From contig AYSC01000028.1 of assembly GCA_000503195.1 (NCBI GenBank), forward strand, positions 116 through 53,052: a DNA stretch of 52,937 bases, read 5' to 3'. Below are positions 44,161-51,638 of this stretch, one piece after another. A program made the position numbers and the translations under genes. Under the pieces are notes generated by a model. It did no database searches and was not told where the DNA came from. It saw nothing but the letters and a program-made list of their open reading frames with translations. The DNA comes from Blastomonas sp. CACIA14H2. GTDB lineage: Bacteria > Pseudomonadota > Alphaproteobacteria > Sphingomonadales > Sphingomonadaceae. Position 1 is the stretch's first letter; the number at the start of each line of letters is the position of its first letter.

Positions 44161-44305
44161 GTCTACCCCTCTCTGGGCAAGAACCTCAGCCGCATGTCCG
44201 GCCAGACTGGTGGCGGCAGCGGATATGGCAGAATCGCGCGATGCGGATCATGCCCATGCCTGGCCCCCTCGGTTGAGGCCGTTAGGCAGGGGCCGTTGCC
44301 CGAAC

Positions 44306-44334
44306 ATGACAATCAGGTGACGCTTTTGTGACAG
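44306..44334 (-). promoter_or_regulatory. Pho box with three PhoB half-sites
   Basis: On the minus strand half-sites CTGTCAC (44334-44328), GCGTCAC (44323-44317) and TTGTCAT (44312-44306) repeat every 11 bases with four-base spacers. This is the PhoB pattern with one extra unit. It lies between the phoR stop and pstS. Confidence 0.8.
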
Positions 44335-44362
44335 CGTGTCCGGACAGCCACGCAGCGGCTGG

Positions 44363-45661
44363 TCAGGCGGGCAGCGCGGGCTCGCCAGCGGGCGCGGCCG
44401 CATCGCCCTGGGCCGCGCGCGGATCGGCGGGCAGGGTGATGGTGATCGTCGTGCCTTTCTGCACCTCGCTGTCGATTTCCAGCCGCCCGCGGTGCCGCTC
44501 GACGATATGCTTGACGATCGAAAGGCCCAGCCCCGTTCCGCCGATCGCGCGGCTGCGGCTCGAATCGACGCGATAGAAGCGCTCGGTCAGGCGCGGCAGA
44601 TGTTCGGGCGCAATACCCTCGCCGCAATCGCTCACCGACAGCCGCAGCAATGCGCCGTTGCGCGACGCGCGCAGCCGCATCGTCACCGGAGTACCCGCCT
44701 GGCCGTATTTCATGCTGTTCGACACGAGATTGTGCAGCAGCTGCGAAAGCTGCGCCCGGTCGCCGCGCAAGGGCGGCAGGTCGGGGCCGATATCGACGAC
44801 GATATCCGCTCCGCGCTCGGGCTGGCTCTGGCGCAGCACCGATTGCACCTCGCGCATCAGATCGGGCAGGTCGACCGGGGTGTCGGGCACGCGGAACTTC
44901 TCGGCCTCGATGCGCGAGAGCGAGATCAGGTCGTCGATCAGCTTCTGCATCCGGTTGGCTTCGCGGAACATGACGTTGAGGAAGCGCGCGCGGATCTCGG
45001 GATCGTCGCCTGCCTCCTTGTCCTCGAGCGTCTCGATAAAACCCTTGATCGAGGCGAGCGGGGTGCGCAGCTCGTGGCTGGCATTGGCGACGAAATCGGT
45101 GCGCATCCGCTCGACCGCATAGACCCCCGATCGGTCCCAGAGGTGCAGAATGCGCTCGCCCCCGGGCATGTCGCGCACCAGCATCTCCCAGCGCTGGTCG
45201 CGGCTGCCGATGCCGACCAGCTGGATCGGCCCTTCATTCGGCAGACTAGCTTCGGCGAGCAGATCGGCAGCGGCGGGATGGCGGATGACCAGGCGGATAT
45301 CCTCGCCGACGCAATATTCGCCGAGAAGCTTGCGCGCGGCGCTGTTGGCGCGGCGGACATTGGTGCCGGTGAGCACCAGCACCGGATCGGCCAGGCCATC
45401 GATGAAGCTGGTAAAGTCGCGATGCTGGCTGATCGGCTTGACCTCGGGCTCGCGAATGGGGGCGGCCGCCTGAGGGTTGTGCTTGGCCGGGCTCGAAAGG
45501 TCGGCCATGATGACGATCGCAACGATGCCGGCGGCAAAGCAGATCATCGCCTGCTCCATGCCGTTTGTGCCGAACTGGCTGATCGCCACCCCTGCGCCCA
45601 GCACTGCCGTCGCGAGGAGGAAGCGGCCGCCATTCAGTCCCGATCCGCTGGCCTGTCCCAT
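44363..45661 (-). CDS. phoR: Phosphate regulon sensor histidine kinase PhoR
   Basis: About 432 residues. Two short hydrophobic N-terminal segments ('FLLATAVLGAGVAISQF' and 'MICFAAGIVAIVIMADL') are followed by a PAS domain (about 95-190). The phospho-acceptor His is in 'VANASHELRTPLASIKGFIETLED'. The ATPase boxes are 'QLLHNLVSNSMKYG', 'VSDCGEGIAPEHLPRLTERFYRVD' and 'GGTGLGLSIVKHIVERH'. It controls PhoB and is upstream of, but not inside, the pst operon. The start is uncertain: ATG 45661 is chosen, with GTG 45718 or ATG 45700 alternatives. None has a clear ribosome site. Confidence 0.92.
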   Translation of the reverse strand: MGQASGSGLNGGRFLLATAVLGAGVAISQFGTNGMEQAMICFAAGIVAIVIMADLSSPAKHNPQAAAPIREPEVKPISQHRDFTSFIDGLADPVLVLTGTNVRRANSAARKLLGEYCVGEDIRLVIRHPAAADLLAEASLPNEGPIQLVGIGSRDQRWEMLVRDMPGGERILHLWDRSGVYAVERMRTDFVANASHELRTPLASIKGFIETLEDKEAGDDPEIRARFLNVMFREANRMQKLIDDLISLSRIEAEKFRVPDTPVDLPDLMREVQSVLRQSQPERGADIVVDIGPDLPPLRGDRAQLSQLLHNLVSNSMKYGQAGTPVTMRLRASRNGALLRLSVSDCGEGIAPEHLPRLTERFYRVDSSRSRAIGGTGLGLSIVKHIVERHRGRLEIDSEVQKGTTITITLPADPRAAQGDAAAPAGEPALPA

Positions 45662-45848
45662 GTCGGGCGCGCTATACCAGCCTTGGCCGGGGCATGCCAT
45701 CGATGATCGGGGCGGCACGCATTTTCACACCCGCGCCCGGCATTGTCCCGCGAATGGACAGGCGATCAAAGGCCTTGCCTTTGGCGGTTCTAAGGTTCTT
45801 TAGTCTTTTCGACGCATATTCGCGCGATGACGGCGCGCGCCTGGGACG

Positions 45849-46298
45849 ATGATGATGGACGCTGATAACGGCAAGATGGATGGCAGCCGCCAGAGCGGAT
45901 CGGTTGGCGGCGAATCGACGGGCGACGCCGCGCCGGCCAGTGCCGCGCGCCGCACGCTGCTGATCGGTGCCGTCGCCACCTCGGCCGTGGTGAGCATCCG
46001 CCCGGCGCTCGCGCAGACCGCAGGCTCGGTGCTCAACTGCCAGATCCCGGTGCCCGAGCGCGGTAAGGGCATGTATATCGACCCCACCGGCAAGCTGGTC
46101 GCGCCCGACACGCCCGGCGCCTTTCCGCCTTCGCCGCGCGACTTTACCGGCGAGGAGGTGCGCAAGGCGCTGCAGGGCAGCAACCTGCCGGGGACCACGC
46201 GCGAACAGTCGCAGGCCTATCTCAACTATATCCGCAAGCTGCAGAACGGCCAGAGCGGCTTTACCTGTTACGCTTCGCTGCAGATGCCGCGCCGCTAA
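45849..46298 (+). CDS. Tat-like exported protein of the HprK/PqqD cassette
   Basis: 149 residues, or 147 from the better-spaced ATG at 45855. A Ser/Gly-rich N-terminus is followed by a twin arginine (34-35), a hydrophobic stretch 'TLLIGAVATSAVVSI' and a likely cleavage site ALA^Q (54-56). The mature part is about 93 residues with two cysteines (C64, C140) and 'RGKGMYIDPTGKLVAPDTPGAFPPSPRDFTGEEVRKAL'. No known domain is recognised. It is 15 bases upstream of the PqqD-like gene, so it is probably co-transcribed. It is a candidate substrate of the cassette (inference). It is divergent from phoR. Confidence 0.75.
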   Translation: MMMDADNGKMDGSRQSGSVGGESTGDAAPASAARRTLLIGAVATSAVVSIRPALAQTAGSVLNCQIPVPERGKGMYIDPTGKLVAPDTPGAFPPSPRDFTGEEVRKALQGSNLPGTTREQSQAYLNYIRKLQNGQSGFTCYASLQMPRR

Positions 46299-46313
46299 CG
46301 CGAGGTTCGGGCG

Positions 46314-46625
46314 TTGACCGTACGTGCCTTCGCTGCCTTGCCCGGCCATGCGATCAAGCGCGTTCGGCTGGGCGGGCTGGAGGCGATCTATCACGCGCCC
46401 TCGGGCATCACGCATTTGCTGGCCCAGCCGGTGCCCGAACTGCTCGACGCGCTGGATGAGGCGGGGGATGGCCGATTTGTCACAAGCGCGGAGCTGGCCG
46501 TCCGTATCGCCGAGCGATTCGATCTCGTCGGCGATGACCCGCAAGAGGCTCCCGAACAGGTGCTGGCCGAGCGCCTGGCGGAGCTGGCGGCGCTCGGACT
46601 CGTGCGGGTACGCGCCCAGGCGTGA
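46314..46625 (+). CDS. PqqD-like peptide chaperone (HPr-rel-A system type)
   Basis: 103-residue small winged-helix protein of the PqqD/RRE kind. The pattern 'KRVRLGGLEAIYHAPSGITHLLAQPVPELLDALDEAG' matches PqqD-related chaperones that hold a substrate peptide for a modifying enzyme. The start is a TTG at 46314, with GAGG eight bases upstream; no ATG fits the domain start. The next genes, a kinase and a nucleotidyltransferase-fold protein, are the usual companions in the HPr-rel-A system. Function of the system is not established. Confidence 0.8.
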   Translation: MTVRAFAALPGHAIKRVRLGGLEAIYHAPSGITHLLAQPVPELLDALDEAGDGRFVTSAELAVRIAERFDLVGDDPQEAPEQVLAERLAELAALGLVRVRAQA

Positions 46626-46630
46626 CACGC

Positions 46631-46660
46631 TTGCATCAGCGCGATGCAAATCTGCATCGC
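46631..46660 (+). repeat. Mutually exclusive hairpins before the HprK-related kinase gene
   Basis: TTGCATC (46631-46637) pairs with GATGCAA (46643-46649). GCGATGCA (46641-46648) also pairs with TGCATCGC (46653-46660). The two stems share bases, so only one can form at a time. It sits in the 85-base spacer between the PqqD-like gene and the kinase gene. Confidence 0.6.
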
Positions 46661-46710
46661 CGAAGCCGGTAAGCCCCTGTTTCCGTTTTGTCGGCGGGGC
46701 GGCAAACGAT

Positions 46711-47613
46711 ATGGCACCTGGCATGCGCCACGCCTGTTTCATCACTGTCGGACCGGCCCGATTCCGCATCGGCAGCGATTGGCGCGCGCCGATCGATCAG
46801 CTGCGCGCGCTCTATGCCGATTATCCGATGGAAGAGGTGGTGCCCGATTTCACCGTGCGGTTGCAGGGGACCTCGGCGCTCCGGCGTTTCGTGCGCCCGC
46901 AAGTCGCCATTGCAGGCGATTTCACGCTGCCCGATGCGCTGCCGCTGCCGCTGGAGCAAGGGTTGCTCGCGGCGGAAATGGCGATGAACCTGCAAATGGC
47001 GCTGGGCTGGCGGCGGCACCTGCTGCTGCATGCCAGCGCGGTGTCGCGCCAGGGCCGGGCGGTGGTGATGACCGGCCTGTCGGGCGCGGGCAAGTCGACC
47101 TTGTCGGCGCTGCTGGCTGAGCGCGGCTGGCGCTTTCTGGGAGACGAATTCGTGCTGCTCGATCCCGACAGCGGCAATATTGCCCCGTTCCCGCGCCCGG
47201 TCAGCCTGAAGAACGAGGCGATCGCCGCGATGGAGCACGAGGTCGATGACGATACCCGCTTTGGCCCCGTGCTGCGCGATACGCCCAAGGGCACGATCCG
47301 CCATCTGCGCCCGCGCACCGAATGGATCGAGCAGATGGCGCGCGAAACGCGGCCCGGGCTGCTGCTCTTCCCGCGCTTCGGCTTTCCGCGCGCCGTGCGA
47401 CGGATGGACGAGGCGGAGAGCTTCGTGCGGCTCACCCAGGCCTCGACCAATTATGTCGCGCTGGGCGAACGCGGGTTCGACGCGCTGACCCATTTCGTGC
47501 GCTCGGTGCCCGCCTGCGCGATCGATTATGCGACGGGGGACGAGGGCGTCGAGCTGGTCGAACGGCTCTGGTCCGAACAGGGGGCCAAATGGGGGGACAG
47601 GGCGGCGGCATGA
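46711..47613 (+). CDS. HprK-related kinase A
   Basis: 300 residues. The central P-loop is GLSGAGKST (122-130), preceded by a conserved His in 'LLLHASAVSRQGRAVVMTG' and followed by 'RFLGDEFVLLDPDSG', equivalent to the acidic catalytic region of HPr kinase. There is no recognisable HPr or PTS gene nearby, so the target is not HPr. The start is ATG 46711 (GGCGGGGCGG upstream); ATG 46723 is an alternative. It overlaps the next gene by four bases. By analogy it may phosphorylate Ser of a protein or peptide. Confidence 0.85.
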   Translation: MAPGMRHACFITVGPARFRIGSDWRAPIDQLRALYADYPMEEVVPDFTVRLQGTSALRRFVRPQVAIAGDFTLPDALPLPLEQGLLAAEMAMNLQMALGWRRHLLLHASAVSRQGRAVVMTGLSGAGKSTLSALLAERGWRFLGDEFVLLDPDSGNIAPFPRPVSLKNEAIAAMEHEVDDDTRFGPVLRDTPKGTIRHLRPRTEWIEQMARETRPGLLLFPRFGFPRAVRRMDEAESFVRLTQASTNYVALGERGFDALTHFVRSVPACAIDYATGDEGVELVERLWSEQGAKWGDRAAA

Positions 47614-48629
47614 TCGACGGCTGGTCGGTTGCGCGCGCGCTCACCGATCCCGCGTCGGTCGCCCGGCTGGATGCCACCGGCTGGACGCGATTGCTCTCGG
47701 CCGCGCGCGCGCTGTCGCTGATCGGGACGCTGGCCGAGATCATGGCCGACCGGCCGCTGCCTTATCCTGCCGCGCGCGTGCTTGCCGATGTAAGGCTTTC
47801 CAACCAGGCCGGGCTGCGCCAGGCCCTGTGGGAGGCGCAATGCGCGCATCTGGCGCTGGCCGACTATCGAGGCCGTGTCGTGCTGCTCAAGGGCACCGCT
47901 TTCGCCGCTGCCGGTCTGGACGCGGCGCTGGGCCGCTCGATCGGCGATCTCGACATTCTCGTCGCGCGCGACGGGATGGACCAGGTCGAGGCGCTATTGC
48001 TGGCGGCAGGCTGGGAATGGGTGAAGCCCGACCCCTATGACGATGCCTATTACCGGCAATGGATGCACGAGCTTCCGCCGATGATCCATGGCGAGCGGGA
48101 CCGGATGATCGACGTGCACCACACGATCCTGCCGCTGACCGCCGGGCCGAAACCCGATGCAGCGGCGCTGATCGCCGATGCGCGACAGCTGCCGTCCGGG
48201 CTGCATGTGCTCTCGCCTGCCGACATGATCTGCCATGCCGCCGCGCATCTGATGGCCGATGGCGACCTGTCGGGCGGCATGCGCAACCTTTGGGATATCG
48301 ACCGACTGGTGTGCCAGTTCAGCGCCAAGGACCCCGACTTTGGCGATGCGCTGGCGGAGCGGGCGCGCCTGCATCAATTGACCGCGCCGGTAGCAAGGGC
48401 ATTGCGGCTGGCGCACCGCCTGTTCGGCACGCCGGCGGTCTGGCCGATCCGCCCCGGCGTCGCCGATGCGCTCTTCCTGCGCCGGATCACCGCGGTCGAC
48501 GGCTGGGGCCGCAAGACGCGCAAGCTCACCCGCCAAGGCTTCTATATCCGTTCGCACTTGCTGCGCATGCCGCCCGCGATGCTGGCGCGGCATCTGTGGA
48601 CCAAGTGGCGCAAGGGCCATCGGGGGTAA
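47610..48629 (+). CDS. Nucleotidyltransferase-fold protein of the HPr-rel-A cassette
   Basis: 339 residues. The nucleotidyltransferase signature is present: 'VLLKGTAFAAAGLDAALGRSIGDLDILVARDG' with D113/D115 as the DxD pair, and a third acid D168 in 'RMIDVHHTILPL'. The C-terminal helical half includes 'PADMICHAAAHLMADGDLSGGMRNLWDIDRLV'. Enzymes with this fold transfer nucleotides or phosphate to small molecules, proteins or RNA. It overlaps the kinase gene (ATGA), which makes joint function likely. The reaction is unknown. Confidence 0.82.
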   Translation: MIDGWSVARALTDPASVARLDATGWTRLLSAARALSLIGTLAEIMADRPLPYPAARVLADVRLSNQAGLRQALWEAQCAHLALADYRGRVVLLKGTAFAAAGLDAALGRSIGDLDILVARDGMDQVEALLLAAGWEWVKPDPYDDAYYRQWMHELPPMIHGERDRMIDVHHTILPLTAGPKPDAAALIADARQLPSGLHVLSPADMICHAAAHLMADGDLSGGMRNLWDIDRLVCQFSAKDPDFGDALAERARLHQLTAPVARALRLAHRLFGTPAVWPIRPGVADALFLRRITAVDGWGRKTRKLTRQGFYIRSHLLRMPPAMLARHLWTKWRKGHRG

Positions 48630-48660
48630 TAGCAAATCCTATCCTGTAATCCACATTCGT

Positions 48661-48770
48661 TTGTCCCGAGCCCTTCGACTGGCTGGCAGGCCAGCCGCTC
48701 AGCATGAACTCAAGTCGAGGGACGCGACCGCAGAGGTTGGAGCGTACGTCCCTCGACAAGCTCGGGACAA
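48661..48770. repeat. Composite inverted repeat (type D relative)
   Basis: TTGTCCCGAG (48661-48670) pairs with CTCGGGACAA (48761-48770). TCGAGGGACG (48715-48724) pairs with CGTCCCTCGA (48747-48756). An inner hairpin GGCTGGC-AG-GCCAGCC lies at 48681-48696. It fills most of the gap 48630-48796 between two convergent genes and resembles the ccmH repeat at 18810. Confidence 0.8.
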
Positions 48771-48796
48771 GCGGGAATTATCAAATCCCCTGTGGT

Positions 48797-49486
48797 CTAC
48801 TTTGCCGCAATCCGTTCCAGCGTCGGGATGAACTCGTCATAATGGTCGATGATCGCATCGGCGCCGAGTTCGTCCACCGGTTGATGCAGGAAGCCGAAGC
48901 TCACCGCGACGCACGGGATGCCGGCATTGTGCGCGGCCATCACGTCATAGATGCTGTCGCCGATGAACGCCGCCGGAGTCGCTCCCGGCTCGCCGCCGCA
49001 GCGGCGGATCATCTCGTCGATCGGCGCGCGGTCGGGCTTGGACTTGCCCTTGCCCATGGTATCGCCACCGATGATGCAGGCGAACCGGTCGATCAGCCCC
49101 ACCTCGGTGAGCAGTTTGACCGCGAACCGCTCGTACTTGTTGGTGACGATGGTCATCTTCACGCCCATCGCGTCGAACCGCGCCATGGCATCCAGCAGGC
49201 CCGGATAGGGCGGCGAGCCGCTGCCCAGATTCTCGCCATAATGGTCGAGCAGGATCGGAAGATACTCGCGCAGCGCCTCGGGGTCGCTATTGCCCGCGCG
49301 CTCCAGCCCCACCTGCAACATGTGCTTGGCGCCCAGCCCCACCATCGGCTTGATCTCGTCCCGGGTCAGCGGCGGAAGCCCTGCCAGACCCAGCGTGTGA
49401 TTGACCGACACCGTCAGTTCCGGGCTGGTGTCGAGCAGCGTGCCATCGAGATCGAAGCCAATGATTTGGTAGGGAAAGTCTGTCAT
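48797..49486 (-). CDS. gph: Phosphoglycolate phosphatase (HAD family)
   Basis: 229-residue HAD subfamily IA phosphatase. Motif I is 'IIGFDLDGTLLDTSPEL' (nucleophile Asp about residue 11), motif II 'MTIVTNK', motif III lysine in 'KGKSKPDRAPI' and motif IV 'AAFIGDSIYDVMAAHNAGI'. It probably removes 2-phosphoglycolate from DNA repair or oxygenase activity. The start is ATG 49486 (MTDFPY); ATG 49498 is possible. It is divergent from glmU. Confidence 0.88.
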   Translation of the reverse strand: MTDFPYQIIGFDLDGTLLDTSPELTVSVNHTLGLAGLPPLTRDEIKPMVGLGAKHMLQVGLERAGNSDPEALREYLPILLDHYGENLGSGSPPYPGLLDAMARFDAMGVKMTIVTNKYERFAVKLLTEVGLIDRFACIIGGDTMGKGKSKPDRAPIDEMIRRCGGEPGATPAAFIGDSIYDVMAAHNAGIPCVAVSFGFLHQPVDELGADAIIDHYDEFIPTLERIAAK

Positions 49487-49581
49487 GGGGCAACGCATCG
49501 CCCGAAAAAGGTGGCGGATGCAAGCGGTTCGTGCCAAGGGTGTTTACGATCTGCTTTGGGAAACGCGGAGAACGTTACAAA

Positions 49582-50940
49582 ATGGCTGAGCAGCCGCTGG
49601 CAGCAATCATTCTGGCAGCGGGCCAGGGCACGCGCATGAAATCGGAACTGCACAAGGTGCTCCATCCGGTGGCGGGCCTGCCCATGCTGCATCACCTGCT
49701 GGACAGCCTGGCAGCGGCGGGAGCCGCACGCCAGGTGGTCGTGGTAGGGGCGCGTCGCGAACAGGTGGAGGCCTCGGTCGCTTCGCGCGGCGTGGATATC
49801 GCGCACCAGGCCGAGCAACTCGGCACCGCGCACGCGGCATTGCAGGCCAAGGCGGCGCTGGCCGGGTTCTATGGCATCGCGATCGTGTGTTTCGGCGATA
49901 CACCCTTCCTCCGGCCCGAGACCCTGGCGCGACTGAAGGACCGGCTGCTCGCCGAGGATGCCCCGCGCGTGGCCGTGCTGGGCTTCGTGCCCGATGACGC
50001 CAAGGCCTATGGCCGGATCATCGCCGATGACGCCGGTGCGATCTCCAAGATGGTCGAGTTCAAGGACGCGACCGAGGACGAACGCGCGGTCAGGCTGTGC
50101 AATTCCGGCGTCACCGCGGTGCGCACGTCCGATCTGTGGCCGCTGCTCGAACGCGTCGGCAACGACAATGCGGCGGGCGAATATTATCTGCCCGACATCA
50201 TCATGCTGGCGCTGGCCGATGGCGACAAGGCGGTGGTGGTCGAGACCGATCCCGACGAACTGATCGGCATCAACAGCCGCGCCGAACTCGCCGAAGCGGA
50301 AAGCATCTGGCAGCAGCGCCGCCGCGCGCAGGCCATGGCCGATGGCGCGAGCCTGATCGCACCCGATACCGTGTGGTTCGCGCACGACACGGTGCTGGGC
50401 CGCGATGTCGTGATCGAGCCCAATGTCGTGTTCGGGCCCGGCGTCACCATCGCCGATGATGTCGTGATCCACGCCTTCAGCCATATCGAGGGTGCGACCA
50501 TCGCCAGTGGATGTTCGGTCGGCCCGTTCGCGCGGCTCCGCCCCGGTGCGGACATGCGCGAAGGCGCGAAGGTCGGCAATTTCGTCGAGATGAAGAAGGC
50601 GGTGCTGGGGCCAGGGGCCAAGGCCAACCATCTCACCTATCTGGGGGATGCCACTGTGGGCGCGAATGCCAATATCGGCGCGGGCACGATCACCTGCAAT
50701 TACGACGGCTATTTCAAGTATCAGACCGTGATCGGCGAGAACGCGTTTATCGGGTCGAACAGCGCGCTGATCGCGCCGGTCAAGATTGGCCGCGATGCGA
50801 TCGTGGCAGCGGGGAGCGCCGTCAGCCGTGACGTCGCCGATGGCGAACTGCGCCTCGTGCGCGGAGAACAGTTGGTCAAGCCCGGTTGGGCCGACCGCTT
50901 CCACGACGCGATGCGCAAGAAGAAGCGCGAGGGCAAATAG
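49582..50940 (+). CDS. glmU: Bifunctional GlmU (GlcN-1-P acetyltransferase / GlcNAc-1-P uridyltransferase)
   Basis: 452-residue enzyme making UDP-GlcNAc for cell wall and LPS. The N-terminal pyrophosphorylase has 'LAAIILAAGQGTRMKSELHKVLHPVAGLPMLHH' (residues 6-38). The C-terminal left-handed beta-helix begins near 240 ('VWFAHDTVLGRDVVIEPNVVFGPGVTIADDVVIHAFSHIEGA'), with the catalytic His region 'LTYLGDATVGANANIGAGTITCNYDG'. The start is ATG 49582, with GGAG at 49567. It is followed by vapBC and glmS. Confidence 0.96.
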   Translation: MAEQPLAAIILAAGQGTRMKSELHKVLHPVAGLPMLHHLLDSLAAAGAARQVVVVGARREQVEASVASRGVDIAHQAEQLGTAHAALQAKAALAGFYGIAIVCFGDTPFLRPETLARLKDRLLAEDAPRVAVLGFVPDDAKAYGRIIADDAGAISKMVEFKDATEDERAVRLCNSGVTAVRTSDLWPLLERVGNDNAAGEYYLPDIIMLALADGDKAVVVETDPDELIGINSRAELAEAESIWQQRRRAQAMADGASLIAPDTVWFAHDTVLGRDVVIEPNVVFGPGVTIADDVVIHAFSHIEGATIASGCSVGPFARLRPGADMREGAKVGNFVEMKKAVLGPGAKANHLTYLGDATVGANANIGAGTITCNYDGYFKYQTVIGENAFIGSNSALIAPVKIGRDAIVAAGSAVSRDVADGELRLVRGEQLVKPGWADRFHDAMRKKKREGK

Positions 50941-50947
50941 GCGCGGC

Positions 50948-50990
50948 TTGACATGATATCATGATATGATATCAGTATATCATCGCTGCC
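50948..50990 (+). promoter_or_regulatory. Promoter and operator of vapBC
   Basis: TTGACA (50948-50953) overlaps AT-rich palindromes: TGATATCA occurs at 50954-50961 and 50967-50974, 13 bases apart, and a further TATATCAT half follows. TATCAG (50970-50975) is a possible -10. The layout fits autorepression by the VapB-VapC complex. Confidence 0.6.
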
Positions 50991-51008
50991 TGCGGAGATG
51001 ATAGGTTC

Positions 51009-51254
51009 ATGCGCATACTCACCGAAATTCCTGACGAGGATATCGAGAAGCTCGATGCCATTGCGGCCAGGGGCAACAGGTCGCGGGCAGCCACCATTCG
51101 CGATGCCGTGAAGCTGTATCTGGTTCACCATGGAGACGATCGCAGCTGGATCGATCGCGGATACGGACTCTGGGCGGACCGCGACGATATTGGCGATTCT
51201 GTCGGATATCAGCGGGCGATGCGCGAGGACCGTCGTCCTTATGAAGACATCTGA
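51009..51254 (+). CDS. vapB: Ribbon-helix-helix antitoxin (VapB-like)
   Basis: 81 residues. The N-terminal ribbon-helix-helix DNA-binding domain ('MRILTEIPDEDIEKLDAIAARGNRSRAATIRDAVKLYLVHH') resembles CopG/MetJ folds. The acidic C-terminal tail ('DDRSWIDRGYGLWADRDDIGDSVGYQRAMREDRRPYEDI') would wrap and block the toxin. The palindromic operator just upstream supports autorepression. The stop precedes the toxin start by three bases. Confidence 0.85.
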   Translation: MRILTEIPDEDIEKLDAIAARGNRSRAATIRDAVKLYLVHHGDDRSWIDRGYGLWADRDDIGDSVGYQRAMREDRRPYEDI

Positions 51255-51257
51255 TGC

Positions 51258-51623
51258 ATGTCCGCACCGTTTTTTGACACCAACATCATCATCGACTGGC
51301 TGCGCCGTCGACCACAGGCCTATGCCGAGATTCAGCGCTATCCCTCGCATCGTATCAGCAGGATCGTCTGGACCGAAGTTCTGGCAGGCGAACGGCTTGA
51401 GGATCGGCGCGCCGTTCAGGAGGCGCTGTCGAACTTCGAGACGGTCGAGATCGATCAGCGTATCGCCTCGGCCGCAGCCGACATCCGCTATCGGACGCGG
51501 ATGAAATTGATGGACGCCTGTATCCTGGCCACCGCGCAGGTGAACGGGGCGATCCTGATTACACGAAATACCAAGGATTTCCCGGCAGAGCTGCCGGGGA
51601 TCCGCGTTCCCTATCAGTTTTGA
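51258..51623 (+). CDS. vapC: PIN-domain toxin (VapC-like ribonuclease)
   Basis: 121-residue PIN domain with the expected acidic residues: D7 (FFDTN), E40 (VWTEVLAGER), D86 (KLMDACILATA) and D107 (TRNTKDF). VapC toxins cleave tRNA or rRNA when free of antitoxin. All catalytic positions are intact, so it should be active. ATG 51258 is used; an earlier ATG at 51254 is out of frame and closes after seven codons. It ends 15 bases before glmS. Confidence 0.9.
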   Translation: MSAPFFDTNIIIDWLRRRPQAYAEIQRYPSHRISRIVWTEVLAGERLEDRRAVQEALSNFETVEIDQRIASAAADIRYRTRMKLMDACILATAQVNGAILITRNTKDFPAELPGIRVPYQF

Positions 51624-51638
51624 AAGGCCCCAGCCCCT

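Noticed and set aside
51254-51277. Alternative vapC start at ATG 51254 overlapping the vapB stop
   Set aside because: This frame closes after seven codons; the PIN domain frame starts at 51258.
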